NCBI GenBank assembly: GCA_011009095.1
Contig: VTPC01090572.1
Location: forward strand, 632,174 to 696,173
Direction: 5' to 3'
DNA: 64,000 nt
Origin: Ignelater luminosus
Lineage: Eukaryota > Arthropoda > Insecta > Coleoptera > Elateridae
The notes beneath the pieces are model-generated. The model searched no databases. It was not told the origin of the DNA and saw nothing but the letters and a program-made list of their open reading frames with translations. Of this stretch, positions 22,305 to 32,440 are shown one piece after another (the first letter of the stretch is position 1; every line of letters starts with the position of its first letter). The translations under genes and the position numbers were made by a program.

Positions 22305-22924
22305 CAGGGTGTCCCGCAAATGCCAATAAAGCTTTAGGTAGCAGCCTTCCTCAACCTCTTAAGATGCCAAAATTGAAAACACTAATGTTCCAAAGTACTT
22401 AGATTTGTCACACGAATGAGAAAAAGAAATTTAAACTTGGCAACGCCGCTGCAGGCAAATACAAAATTATTCGAATACGGAAGCCAAAGTGTCATAAGAA
22501 ATCAAAGATTTATCAATTTTATTCTAGTGATAATGGACCATATAAAATTGTCAAGACTTGAAAGAATTGCTGACAGCTAATTTCATCGGATTTATCAGTA
22601 CACCCTAACCTTGCATGTTTGTCACATCTATTTTTTTTTGGCAAGAATTCAGTTTTTATCAGCATCTTCAAAAAGAGAAATCTAACAGTTCTGTGCTTAA
22701 CAAGGGTAATTGTAGTTTCAACAGATTAATTTGTTGAATTGGTAATGGCTTCATTTGGATTCGATTCTTTGGTTTCTGTTTATTTAGTGTTAAAGATGTT
22801 AACTTCTGACCACTTCTACAAGAAAACTAAGCCGAGGAGAAATTTTCTTTTTGCAGATTTGCCATAAGCACTCGTGAAAGAAGATGTTTACCTGAAGTTT
22901 TATTGGCATTTACGGGACACCCTG
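22305..22924. mobile_element. 620-bp MITE with TA duplication
   Basis: The left end CAGGGTGTCCCGCAAATGCC and the right end (reverse complement CAGGGTGTCCCGTAAATGCC) agree over about 30 bp with two or three changes. TA stands at 22303-22304 and 22925-22926. The interior has no open frame of note. Termini and target suit a non-autonomous mariner-type element. Confidence 0.9.
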
Positions 22925-23246
22925 TATAAATAATATACTATATATTAAATATAAAAATATAAAAGTTCCTCCGACACTTTCACACTACTACGTTATGATG
23001 TCTAGACCAGTTTGCTGATGTCGCGACTATTTGACAATGCAGTTTTCATTACGGTCAAGCATACGACACGACTTCAAAAATGTCATGAAAAATCAAAAAC
23101 TTTTGATCCTGTGACACCGAAGTCATGACAGTACATTAAATGTCGTGACAACGCGACTTTTAGTTTTCACGATGACAAAAGTGATGACTTTTAGTGTCAT
23201 GACCGTAAAATTCACGAAAAGATGTCACGTGAAAACGAACCTTTTA

Positions 23247-24240
23247 CAAACCAGTTGGCAGAACTATCTTAATGATCTAAAAACGGCAAAGCACTTACAA
23301 GGAGGAAGTTTTCGTTGAAAGGAATCTAAAAGTAAAAAGCAGACGCAAAAACAGAATACAAATCGGGAAGTTTGAAAAGTGAAAATGTCACTGTTTACAT
23401 AAACCAGCAAGAAGTTCTCTTGGCCCAGTCGCCAAGTTGGAAAAATAATTTGAGAATTTACCAAAACCTTTTGTGTTTGATATGTTTCCGGGCCTTAAAT
23501 AACTTTTTGATTTTGAAATCATAAAATCGTTGTTGGAATTTGAAGAAAGTATCCAAATTGTAAACAAAAGAAATGATTTTTCAAAAATATCTCATAACTC
23601 AGTTGATGTACTTCTTGACGAAACTATCTCTTTATAATTTGAGAGGATACATTTTTGCTGAATGAATTGACCAAGTATTGGTTTATCTCAGTGCTGCAAA
23701 AGAAATTCGAAGATCACGATCAAGTAGCTTGATGAGGACGCCGACTCATTAATTTGTCTGTTCGGCCATCGAAAAATCATCAAACTTGTTCTACTAACAG
23801 TTATTGGTTATTAGTCTTCATAATACATTTTTCCTAAAAACAGAAAAGCGCGGTTACGCAAGCACTTTATTCATCCGAAAGGAATATTTATTATTTCTTA
23901 ACGCGTTCAGGGGGTGTAGCACTACTTTTGCTATCTTTGTTTGTCGACGAACGACTTAATCACACAGGTATTGTGTTTCACATGTTCTGTTGCCAAAAGC
24001 AAAGCCTATTTTGCCGCAGTTGCACCAAGCTAATCAGCAACACAACAACATTCATTGCGGACATGTCATGAGATCCAATAATGGTGTGACGTTTCACAAG
24101 ATTTTTGAGACGGTTTCCAAACGGCAAAAAATATAAATTTTGAAGGGTTTTCTCGGACAAGTTTATTTGCTACTGATTTGATTTGACAGTTGTTATGGGA
24201 AAAACAATTAGCGGTTTGTAAGCAAATCCTCAGTTTCCAA
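23247..24240. other. Unassigned noncoding DNA
   Basis: No recognised coding region or repeat. The open frames at 23264-23464 and 23978-24160 (minus) lack motifs. The end, 24160-24240, probably belongs to the mariner element that follows. Confidence 0.3.
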
Positions 24241-24242
24241 GA

Positions 24243-24540
24243 TGAGCTCAGAAAAAAGAGCTGCGTTGCGCAGTGAAAGTCCTGTGGGAGTCTGGGACGA
24301 GTGAAACCAAAATATTCAGTTTGTTAAAAAATCAGAGTGTAAGTAGAAACTTCATTTACTATAACTTGAAGAATCTCAGGGAAACCTCTTCTATTGATGA
24401 CAGAAAGAAGAGCCTCGCACCGTGCGTACTCCAGAAACCATTAACGGTGTGCGTGAACACATCAGACACAACCCCTGCAGCAGTATTAAGTCGATATCTT
24501 TACCAACAAAAATAATCCTCAGTTCTTATTAAAATATTGT
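24243..24540 (+). pseudogene. Mariner-like transposase, N-terminal fragment
   Basis: The start ATG at 24243 gives MSSEKRAALR, and after a frame change KVLWESGTSETKIFSLLKNQ, VSRNFIYYNLKNLRETSSID and DDRKKS. With further shifts it continues RTVRTPETINGVREHIRHNP. This is the N-terminal helix-turn-helix domain of a mariner-type transposase common in insects, followed by the linker (DDRK..SGRPRTVRT in relatives). The nuclease domain is absent. At least three frameshifts occur within 300 bp. Confidence 0.7.
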
Positions 24541-24659
24541 AGACAAGACAAGATTCTCGTGCTTCTTAACAAGATCTAGAATACTTTCAAGACTCTTGAA
24601 AACCTTATAACTATATTAGGGAAATCCAATAAAGTACGTTTTCACTAATCAGCTTTTAA

Positions 24660-24960
24660 GAACCGACTAGAGGTGGACGCGGAGATCCGCCGCTACCACC
24701 TCTAAGTCCTCACTCGCCCGCTTCGCTACTTCACTCGAGGCCAACGCCTGTGGCGATCCGACTTTTCAAGTTTCCCGGCACAACAAAGCGCGTGGCGGAT
24801 AAAGGCCAGAGGCCTTTGTCGGTCACCGGTATGGCTCGCTTTTGTACGCACACGCGTCGTGCACGGTCCTTTACCAAACGAAAAAAGAAACTACGTTTGG
24901 TCACGCACCTATCTCGTGCTTCCGCATGGATCTTGGGCAAGCATCTTCCCCACCTCACCT
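24660..24960. repeat. GC-rich, CpG-rich patch with hairpins at the satellite edge
   Basis: Hairpins include AGAGGTGG ... CCACCTCT (24669-24703) and AAAGGCC AGA GGCCTTT near 24805. The patch is strikingly rich in CG dinucleotides for this AT-rich window and leads straight into the satellite block. Confidence 0.5.
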
Positions 24961-25380
24961 GCCTACCAAAGTCCCATCTCCATAAGTTCAGCCGTTTGCG
25001 GGATACGGATTGTCTACCAAAAGAAACAACAAAAGACGGTTAGTGCCGCGCACGTTTTCCATCGTCAAGCCATTTCCCACCGCACCTACCTGCCACAGTC
25101 CCGTCTCTAAAGAATCAAGCCGTTCTTGAGATCCCGGATGTTATATAAAACAAAAACAAAATACGTTCGGTCTCTCAACCATCTCGTCCTTCTGCATGCA
25201 CCCTACGCAAGCATTTTCCCCACCTCACCTGCCTATCAAAGTCCCATCTCTATAAGATCAGTCGTTTAGTAAATACGGAATGTCTGCCAAAACAAAAAAC
25301 AAAATGTGGTTGATTCCGCACGCAGCTTATGCAAGTCTTTCCTCCCAACACTCCTGCCTACTATAATTACAGGCCAGCGT
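24900..25380. repeat. Satellite block 1 (about four diverged units, 130-140 bp)
   Basis: Each unit has a CACCTGCCTACCAAAGTCCC-like core, then ATCTCTATAAGATCAGCCGT-like sequence, then ATACGGAATGTCTGCCAAAA-like sequence, then a CACGCA...TATGCAAG run. The CAAAGTCCC/CACAGTCCC cores lie at about 24967, 25096 and 25236, spaced 129 and 140 bp. Related blocks occur at 28640-28860, 29890-30300 and 45430-45640. Confidence 0.85.
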
Positions 25381-25666
25381 TTGTAGAATGGCATTTGGCT
25401 TGACGATGCGCACTGGACAGCGTAGGCGTAGTAGTGGGGAGCTCATTTGCTTTGGCTCCTTCGTGGTGTTTACATCGGTACAGTCACAGTAAAAAGCATT
25501 TTTGCCAAATTTGTTTTGATTTTGTTTAATTTATAGACTAGGTGTTGTTGTATTTGTTTTATAGTATTGTTAATTTAGTTTGTTTAATTTAGTGTTGTTT
25601 AGTTAGTTTAGTGTTTTTATTTAAGACTGTTTTAATTAGTGCTTAGTGTATTGTTTAAGTTTAAAT

Positions 25667-27345
25667 ATGGTTTTGGACAGTAAAAGCCGGAAAATTATAA
25701 ACTCTATACTACAGTTTATGAAGAGGGAAGCCGATGCAGGTGCACCCATGATACCACTCTCAACGGCAAGTAAAACAAGTACTTTTAAGTTAAATATTTA
25801 TTATATCAAACATGAGTTTTATTGTAGTAATTAATGTATCTTACGCTCCAATAATATCGCTGAAATAATGCTAACACAACCATAATTGTTTTGCATATTT
25901 AACAACATAACTCATACGTTTTTATGTACTTACAAGATAGTAATGATTGCTTCTTTTGTAGCTTATAGCAATTCCCCATTCAACTAGATATTACGTTCTT
26001 TCTACAGGTACAGCAACGAGTTTCTGCTGCTACTGGCATAAGTTTGCGGACCATAAATCGTATTGCTAAGGAGGGTAGAGAAATCGAAAAGGGTGAAAAA
26101 CCATCATTTTCTACACCTAACAAAATTAGAAAGAACAGAAAATCAAAGGTAGCTCTGGATGATTTTGACAAGGGTGTGCTGCGTCGAATGATTATTAATT
26201 TTCATGCTACCGAAGGTGTAATACCAACGCTTACAAGGGTACATAAAAAGTTTTGTGAAGATAATGACTATAAAGGGTGTAAAGACAAATTAAGGAAAGA
26301 AATAAGACAGACAGGGTTCAAGTGGAAAAAGTTTGAGAACAACAGAAAACTTCTAATGGAAAATCATGAAGTAAGGCATCTTAGAATTAATTTTTAAAGA
26401 AAGATGAAGAAATACCGAGAAGAACGACGACCTATCATTTATATGGATGAAACTTATATACATTCTTCCCATACTCAAGAGAAAGCATGGAGCGACACAT
26501 CTAATGAAGGCATAAAAAAACCAATTTCTAAGGGATCTCGACTAATTATTCTTAATGCTGGAGGTGAAGATGGATTTATACCGGAATGTTATGTTAGATG
26601 GAAATCGAATTGCAGCACAGGGGATTATCATAATGAGATGAACTACGATAATTATGAAAAATGGATTAAGGAAAAGCTTTTGCCAAATTTACCACCAAAC
26701 AGCGTGTTAGTTATTGATAATGCCCCTTATCATAACAAACAAGTTGATAAGTGTCCGACTTCATCCTCCACAAAGGATGTCATGAAAAAGTGGCTAAAAG
26801 AGCGGCAGATCTCGTTTGATGAAAACATGTTGAAACCGGAAGTGTACAACATCATCAAACTGTATAAACCAAGATATAAACAATTTAAAATTGACAAGCT
26901 ACTAAATGATGCAGGTCATGATGTACTAAGATTGCCGCCCTACCATCCAGATCTAAATCCCATTGAGTTAGTGTGGGCGGCAATGAAGTCATATGTGGCT
27001 TCCAGAAATGTAAAATTTAGTATGAACGAAGTGACAAAATTATGTGACGAGTTTTTCGAGCAGTTTACAGTAGAAAACTGGAAGTCAAAATGTGAGCACT
27101 CAAAGCGAATTGAAAAAGAGTTTATGGCAAAGGAACCTATGGTTGATATAGTGGTGGACAAATTAATAATTAATTTAACTGAGAATAGTGATGATAGTGA
27201 CTTGGATACATCTGATGAAAGTGACGAAATGGAAGTAGAAGACGATAATCTTTCGGGGGTAGAAGAATTGCCAGATGACATTCATCAAAAGGTTTCATCT
27301 CCACAACCTGGAACTTCTAGCAAAAAAGTGTACACAGTCTTATAA
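25667..27345 (+). pseudogene. DD82E-spaced IS630/Tc1/mariner-group transposase, one nonsense codon
   Basis: The likely first exon, 25667-25769, encodes MVLDSKSRKIINSILQFMKR and continues to PMIPLSTA. An intron of about 238 bp follows (GTAAAA donor at 25770, TTCTTTCTACAG acceptor ending 26007). Exon 2 from 26008 begins VQQRVSAATGISLRTINRIA, a helix-turn-helix. The two exons join out of frame by eye, so the donor or a small indel is unresolved. A TAA at 26395-26397 (in LRINF then stop then RKMKKY) breaks an otherwise open frame to 27345. Catalytic candidates are D of YMDETYIH (26446), D of VIDNAPYHN (26716) and E of NPIELVWA (26965). That leaves 82 residues between the second D and E, against 34 in mariner/Tc1. 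The spacing matches what I recall as the Sailor (DD82E) group. The C-terminus is acidic. Confidence 0.75.
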
Positions 27346-28441
27346 TTAGTATTGGGTAAGATATAGATTCAAGTAATTATATTTAACTTTCGAAAAATTT
27401 TCTTTTTAATATTCGGTTTCCGATCTATCCCACAACGGACGTTAATACTCGGAACCATAAAAAACACTCAAGCTTACGCATTCAAAAATAAAATTGTGTT
27501 AAGCAAAATAAAAACTTTATTCTGCTGTTTTGCATCAGAATTATCAAACGAAAACAAAAACAAACTTTATAAACGTAATGATTTTTATTAAGTATTATGC
27601 TACTAAAATATATTTAAGAAATCCGTAGCCACTTCGCAGTTCCTAAATGTTCTAGGTTTATAAGAAAAGACAACAATGAAAAAATTCAGGAATTTCTGCA
27701 TTTTCAGATAGTTAATTAGGAGTCTTGTGGTCTCTCAAATTGCTTCTAATATGTTAATGTCCTTAGTGCAGCATGTTTCTCTAATTGTCAGGTACAGAAG
27801 CTTTCGGCATCTTTTAAAGGTAATTTAACAAATTTAAAATTTCCAGTATTTAAATTCTCTCGACCTTTCTCACAAAATACAACAATAAGTAAAAGAATTC
27901 ATTCAGACACAATACCCTCTTAAATCATAAATTTTGTCATCAACCATTAAAGGATTAGCAAAACTGTTTATTTTGACAACTAGAACTCTTTCATTGATTC
28001 ATCTTAATATATGTATTTTATGCAATGTCCACAAAACCTGTGTTAGCAACTAAAAGAAAACAAGAGCATTAACAGTTTCTACGTATTTCAAAAGCGCATT
28101 TAAGTAAAAAGTGCTTTTTCTTGTCACGTTTTGAATTTTCTGCGGTATTATTTCTGAACAGACCGTAATAGGATGCACTATACGTTTTATTTGATTTCTT
28201 TATTACTAAATTGACACAAAACTGAACATAATCCAAGTTATTCCTCTGTAATGATATGTAATTGTAAAAAAAAAGTAAAGAGATTAATTTTATTATTTTA
28301 TAACTTAAGTTGAGTGTTATTTATTTTTTTATTTGATTTTAACATAAAGTTGAATTTTGTTTATTATTTACCTGTAGAACAAATTAAAATACAGCTAAAG
28401 CGTTCAAAAAGATTGGAAAATCTGAAGGTAATGTGTAAACA
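27346..28441. other. Unassigned AT-rich DNA downstream of the DD82E transposase
   Basis: AATAAA signals near 27487 and 27508 could serve the transposase transcript. No terminal inverted repeat partner for the transposase was found. A 50-base stretch at 28378-28427 is bounded by TTTATTATTTACCTGTAG and GTAATGTG, which look like splice sites, but no gene is recognised around it. Confidence 0.35.
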
Positions 28442-28541
28442 NNNNNNNNNNNNNNNNNNNNNNNNNNNNNNNNNNNNNNNNNNNNNNNNNNNNNNNNNNN
28501 NNNNNNNNNNNNNNNNNNNNNNNNNNNNNNNNNNNNNNNNN
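28442..28541. other. Assembly gap (100 N)
   Basis: Exactly 100 N, the conventional placeholder for an unknown gap length. The 19 bases before it (28423-28441) and after it (28542-28560) are identical, TGAAGGTAATGTGTAAACA. Open frames running through it are artefacts. Confidence 1.
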
Positions 28542-28639
28542 TGAAGGTAATGTGTAAACAATTTACAACATGCATTCTATAAAATAATCAAAGTTGTATG
28601 CAAATTGAGTAGTTTTAGTTTTGAAATATTTTTTTACCC

Positions 28640-28860
28640 CGAGTGTACTTTCGCTATTTGCAATACCTCTATCTCTACCGCACACAGACTCGCTTTGTCT
28701 GTCTTCTGCGCATACCCAAATGCCTTTTTACAAAAGTTGGCCTGTACATCTGTATACGGAATTTCTGCCAAAAAAGAAAACAAAATACGCTCTGTCTCGC
28801 ACACATCTTCTGCAAACCTTTCTCCCGCCGCACCTGCCAACCAAAGTCTCATTTACACAA
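28640..28860. repeat. Satellite block 2
   Basis: The unit pieces CACACAGACTCGC, GTATACGGAATTTCTGCCAA and CACACATCTTCTGC appear, followed by CACCTGCCAACCAAAGTC. These match block 1 with substitutions. About one and a half units remain. Three overlapping frames open here are products of the repeat, not genes. Confidence 0.75.
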
Positions 28861-28869
28861 TCACCCAAC

Positions 28870-29880
28870 TACCTACTGTGATGATGCTTAATTAATTTCA
28901 AAGATATTCAAAATTAAATAATGCATGTAAAATAGAATTTAGATCTAAGATAGAAATTGAAAGAGAAAAAAATAAAAAAAATGTTACTAAGGTAGTTGTT
29001 GATAAAAAAAATAAAAAAAAATTGGTAAAAAGAAATTGAGTGAGAGTTAAAAACTAGAGAAGGAAACGGAATAAAAAAAATTTATAAATGGATATTTATA
29101 TATAAACATGAAAGGCTACATTTGTATTTAGTGTATTTATAGAAGTAAAAAGAAAAGAAAAGAAAAATTATAAAAAAAATAATTGTTGTTGTAATTGTTT
29201 ATGTAATTGGAGTTGAGGAGTTAAAGAAGTTATATTAGAATCATGTTATGGAAAATGTATTAGGATAGAAGAGAAAAAAATAAATTGGTATATTAAAATT
29301 TGAAGGTTTTTATTGAGTTATATGAAAGAAGCAAGGTAGTGGACTAAAGGTAAAGAGGTATCAAGAAAGTGAAATACCGCGGAAAACAAAAGTGAAAGAA
29401 GTTGATGTTGGAGAGACATTTGATGTGACGAAGGTGTGAAGGACATCGTGTGCGATTAAAACAACTACTACAGAAGATTTGGGAAGTAGGATATATATAA
29501 ATTAGAGCATGAGAGCACAAGGAACAAATACTGGGAAGCTGAAGATCACGGAGAAGAGAAAAGAAATGAAAAATAAAAAAGAAATTTAAGTGTCAGTTAA
29601 AGGTGTCGAACATAAGGTAGTCTAAATACGATTTAAATAAGAGAGGAAGGTAATAACTTTATGATAGATAATAATTATTAAAATATATAAAACTAAATTG
29701 TAAGAAAATCTGTTGAAAGAAGTTAAGTATCATAATTTTTGAAAACTATTTGAAATTGAAGAAAAATAAAATTGACAACAATTAAGTAACCTAAAAGAAC
29801 CTAATATTTCTGACATTGACATTTGACAATCAAAAAAATCAATTTTAGTATGGGATATATATATATACTACTACACTACC
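28870..29880. other. Very AT-rich, purine-biased stretch
   Basis: The plus strand is rich in A and G with many AAATAAAAAAA runs and few C. It has no open frame of interest. A similar composition fills 59450-60700. It ends with TATATATATA near 29850-29870, just before satellite block 3. Confidence 0.45.
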
Positions 29881-29889
29881 AAGGTTCTA

Positions 29890-30300
29890 GCTCTATATGA
29901 TCAGCCGTTCCTGAAACACGACATGACAGCCAAAAAGATCCAAATACGCTGGGTTAAGCACACATCTTCTCCAAACCTCTTGCCCACTCCACCAACCTAC
30001 CGCAGCCCCACCTCTATAGCATCAGCCGTTTCTGAGGTACGGGCTTCCTCTTAGAAGGAAACACAATACGGTCGGTCCCGCAAGCACCTTATGCAAGCCT
30101 TTCCCCTACTACACCTGGCGGCAAAATCCAGTGTATATAGTATTAGCCGTTTCTCAGATACGCGGTGCTACAAACAAAAGCAAAACCATGCCGGTCACTC
30201 ACGCATTTTATGCAAGGCTTACCTCCCACTACACCAGCCTACCAAAGTCCGATCTCTATGGGATCAGTCGTTTCTGAAACACCGAATGAGTCAAAACTAT
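29890..30300. repeat. Satellite block 3 (about four units, near 120 bp)
   Basis: ATCAGCCGTTTCTGAGGTAC-like cores appear at about 29900, 30020, 30143 and 30262, so the period is about 120 bp. Each is preceded by a CACCAACCTACCGCAGCCCC-like piece and followed by a CACGCA...TATGCAAG piece. The family is the same as block 1, in the same orientation. Confidence 0.85.
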
Positions 30301-30584
30301 TGTGGATCGTACTATTGTTTTTGGTTTACATGGCAACTTGATACTTGATAGGTGTTGCATGGATATGCTGATAAGTAAGCAGAGAAAATTAAAAATTTGT
30401 GTCTTGAGTCCTTCTGCATTGGGCTACGAATTTAAAAAAGCACTCTCGCGACAAAAACAGAAATTAAAAATCTGAATACCTGTCTTAAAGATATCTTTGG
30501 CGTCAAATTTCTTGTTAAATTTAAATATATCTATTATAAACGAACATAATAATAAAGGTATCTTGTTAATGACTAAATCACATT
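30301..30584. other. Spacer between satellite and pogo-like relic
   Basis: No coding region is recognised. It may contain the 3' untranslated end of the minus-strand pogo-like element. Confidence 0.3.
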
Positions 30585-32160
30585 TATAATCCCGACTTCC
30601 GGCTATGTCGCATCGTAGGGAATCTCTAAGAATGCGGTACATTTTAAATGATACCATCTAGGACAATAATCGCAGCCGATATTTTTTTCATCACATTCAG
30701 TATCACTATGAAGCTCAAGGTCACAGTTGGTACAATGAATTTTTATTTTACATTCATTTTTTTGTTCTTTTAAGTTTTTTGCCTTTTTTGTACTTTTTCT
30801 AATTTTTCTATTTCTTGTTTTGGCTTTAACATTTTGCGATTTGTTTAATTTGGTCTTATTTAAATTTCTCTTGTTTAATATTTTTTATATGAGCAAAATG
30901 TTCTCTCCACTTTTTATTGAAAATTGCACTGGGAGCTTTTTTCGTGATTCTGTTTTATTATTTTTGGACATAATAGGTTCCGGGCATCTTAACTGTAGTT
31001 GAAAAAGATCCAAGAAGTTATTTGGATCTTTAGGAAAAGCAGAGTTAGTTTCTTCAGTTTTGCTATACATTCCGAAAATTGTTTAGTCTCTTCCTTTCTA
31101 GTGTTAGATACAATGGTTGCTTCATCTCCAACTTTACATCTTTTTTCTTCCTTCTTTTCAATATCAGATGTTTTTTCTTTTTCCTTTCCAATGGTGGACA
31201 CGTCCGTTTCCTCATTTGACATGATTAGATGTTTTCTTTGCTTCCTTTGAATATCTATTTCCTTTTATTCTTTACCAATATCGTCTATTTCCAGTTCTTC
31301 ATTTCCCGCGTGCATGCTATTTTCTCCTATTTGAAAATTGCATATTTTTGTATGGTTTTCTAAATTTTCATTTTCTTTTTCTATAGATTGTAAAGAGCAA
31401 CCGTCGGCAGTTTCTTGTGATTTTTTAATTACAATATTTTATAGTATTTGTATGTTGTTCTCTGTTGTGCATTCATAATTATCGTTTTCTAAAACAACAA
31501 TATCAGCTCTATTAATATTTAAATTCCCAATTTGCATATTTTCTATGTCATCTGACGATATTATTGAATTCTCTACTAGAATATCATCTCCACCTCTCTG
31601 TTGTATAGTGTTACTGTCATTTACGCTGTCATTAAATTATCTCCCTGTCCATTTCAAAACTTTCAAAATAATTTATTTCATTTGAAATCACTTGAACATT
31701 TATTCCATATGAATACAGCCTGTCTTCCAGTTTTTTTATAACTTTCTCTGTACTTCTTAAATCTCTTAACAGTTATTTCATTTTCAGGTTCGTCGTTTTG
31801 ATAGTTTTTGACGCATTTCGTGGTCTACCTTGTTGGAATTTAAATGAAATAATCTACATCTTTTAAATCCATTTTTAATCACAGTTGCCACTTCGCAAGG
31901 TCGTAATGTTTCATTAAACAATCTGCAGAAGTTAATTTTGTTAACTGAACTATTGATGTTTTCCGGCTTGCTCTGCCATTTTCGAATTGTATTTTTCCAA
32001 CCTTGTTTTAGAGGCCTAAATACATTAACATCTGTAGGTTGCAGAATATGAATTGTATTCGAAGACAGTGCGTTATCTGATCTTCCCAAAACCTTCTTCG
32101 GCGAAAAAATATATTTAACTTTCACAATAATAAAGTGAAGGATTATCGAAACAATCACTT
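30585..32160 (-). pseudogene. Pogo/jerky-type transposase, C-terminal half with zinc-finger tail
   Basis: The minus strand from about 32080 gives NALSSNTIHILQPTDVNVFR, PLKQGWKNTIRKWQSK, NKINFCRLFNETL and NGFKRCRLFHLN, the C-terminal end of a DDE_1 core (the last catalytic D is in QPTDV). A long, charged low-complexity region follows, broken by several stops. Near 30990, CPEPIMSKNNKTESRKKLP appears, as in insect jerky-like proteins. The end gives IHCTNCDLE, then NIGCDYCPRWYHLKCTAF at about 30690-30640, a PHD-type C-x2-C...W-x2-C pattern. The helix-turn-helix and first half of the core are absent. It could not transpose. Confidence 0.75.
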
Positions 32161-32440
32161 TTAGTTAAAATAAGACTGTGGAGTTAAAACCATTTAATTT
32201 GAGGTTTTTATTATCAACTCGATTAAAGCCAATAAATTTTATGAAAAATCTGAATTTATTTTATAAGCTGCTCGAATTGTTTTCCGTTCCTATAAAGACA
32301 ATAATAAAGCCTTTGCTCGAACTCTCTTCTTATGTTTTGGAATGTCTCGCCTCTAATATTTTAGCAAGCATTTCTTAGTTCTTGAATATTTTCAAGCTAC
32401 GTTTTAATGGAAATGTTGGCTTTAACCACTCTCTGACTGT
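32161..32440. other. Junction between pogo-like and mariner-like relics
   Basis: AT-rich, with an open frame of 66 codons on the plus strand (32178-32378) that shows no known motif. Confidence 0.3.

Larger units (their letters stand above)
21984..23243. mobile_element. Inverted-repeat element with TTA-like flanks (possible PIF/Harbinger type)
   Basis: A 22-bp perfect inverted repeat is formed by 21983-22004 and 23222-23243 (AAGGTTCGTTTTCACGTGAC at the left). TTA lies at 21981-21983 and again at 23244-23246. A 3-bp TWA duplication is typical of PIF/Harbinger elements, but with one base of ambiguity this is only suggestive. Many near-palindromic copies of GTCATGAC/GTCACGTG fill both subterminal regions. 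A MITE (22305-22924) sits inside. Removing it would leave about 640 bp, so this is a non-autonomous or deleted copy. Confidence 0.75.

Noticed and set aside
24750..25110. Overlapping frames of 75-97 codons on both strands
   Set aside because: They fall on the CpG-rich patch and satellite units; no known motif, and several registers are open at once.
26940..27281. Minus-strand frame of 113 codons within the DD82E gene
   Set aside because: Shadow of the plus-strand transposase, which has the recognisable motifs.
28314..28575. Frames running through the N gap
   Set aside because: Unknown bases were read through as coding; not evidence of a gene.
28605..28895. Three overlapping plus-strand frames and one minus-strand frame
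   Set aside because: They coincide with satellite block 2 and share no motif with a known protein.
30989..31250. Plus-strand frame of 83 codons (Ser/Phe-rich)
   Set aside because: Complement of the charged low-complexity tail of the pogo-like transposase on the minus strand.
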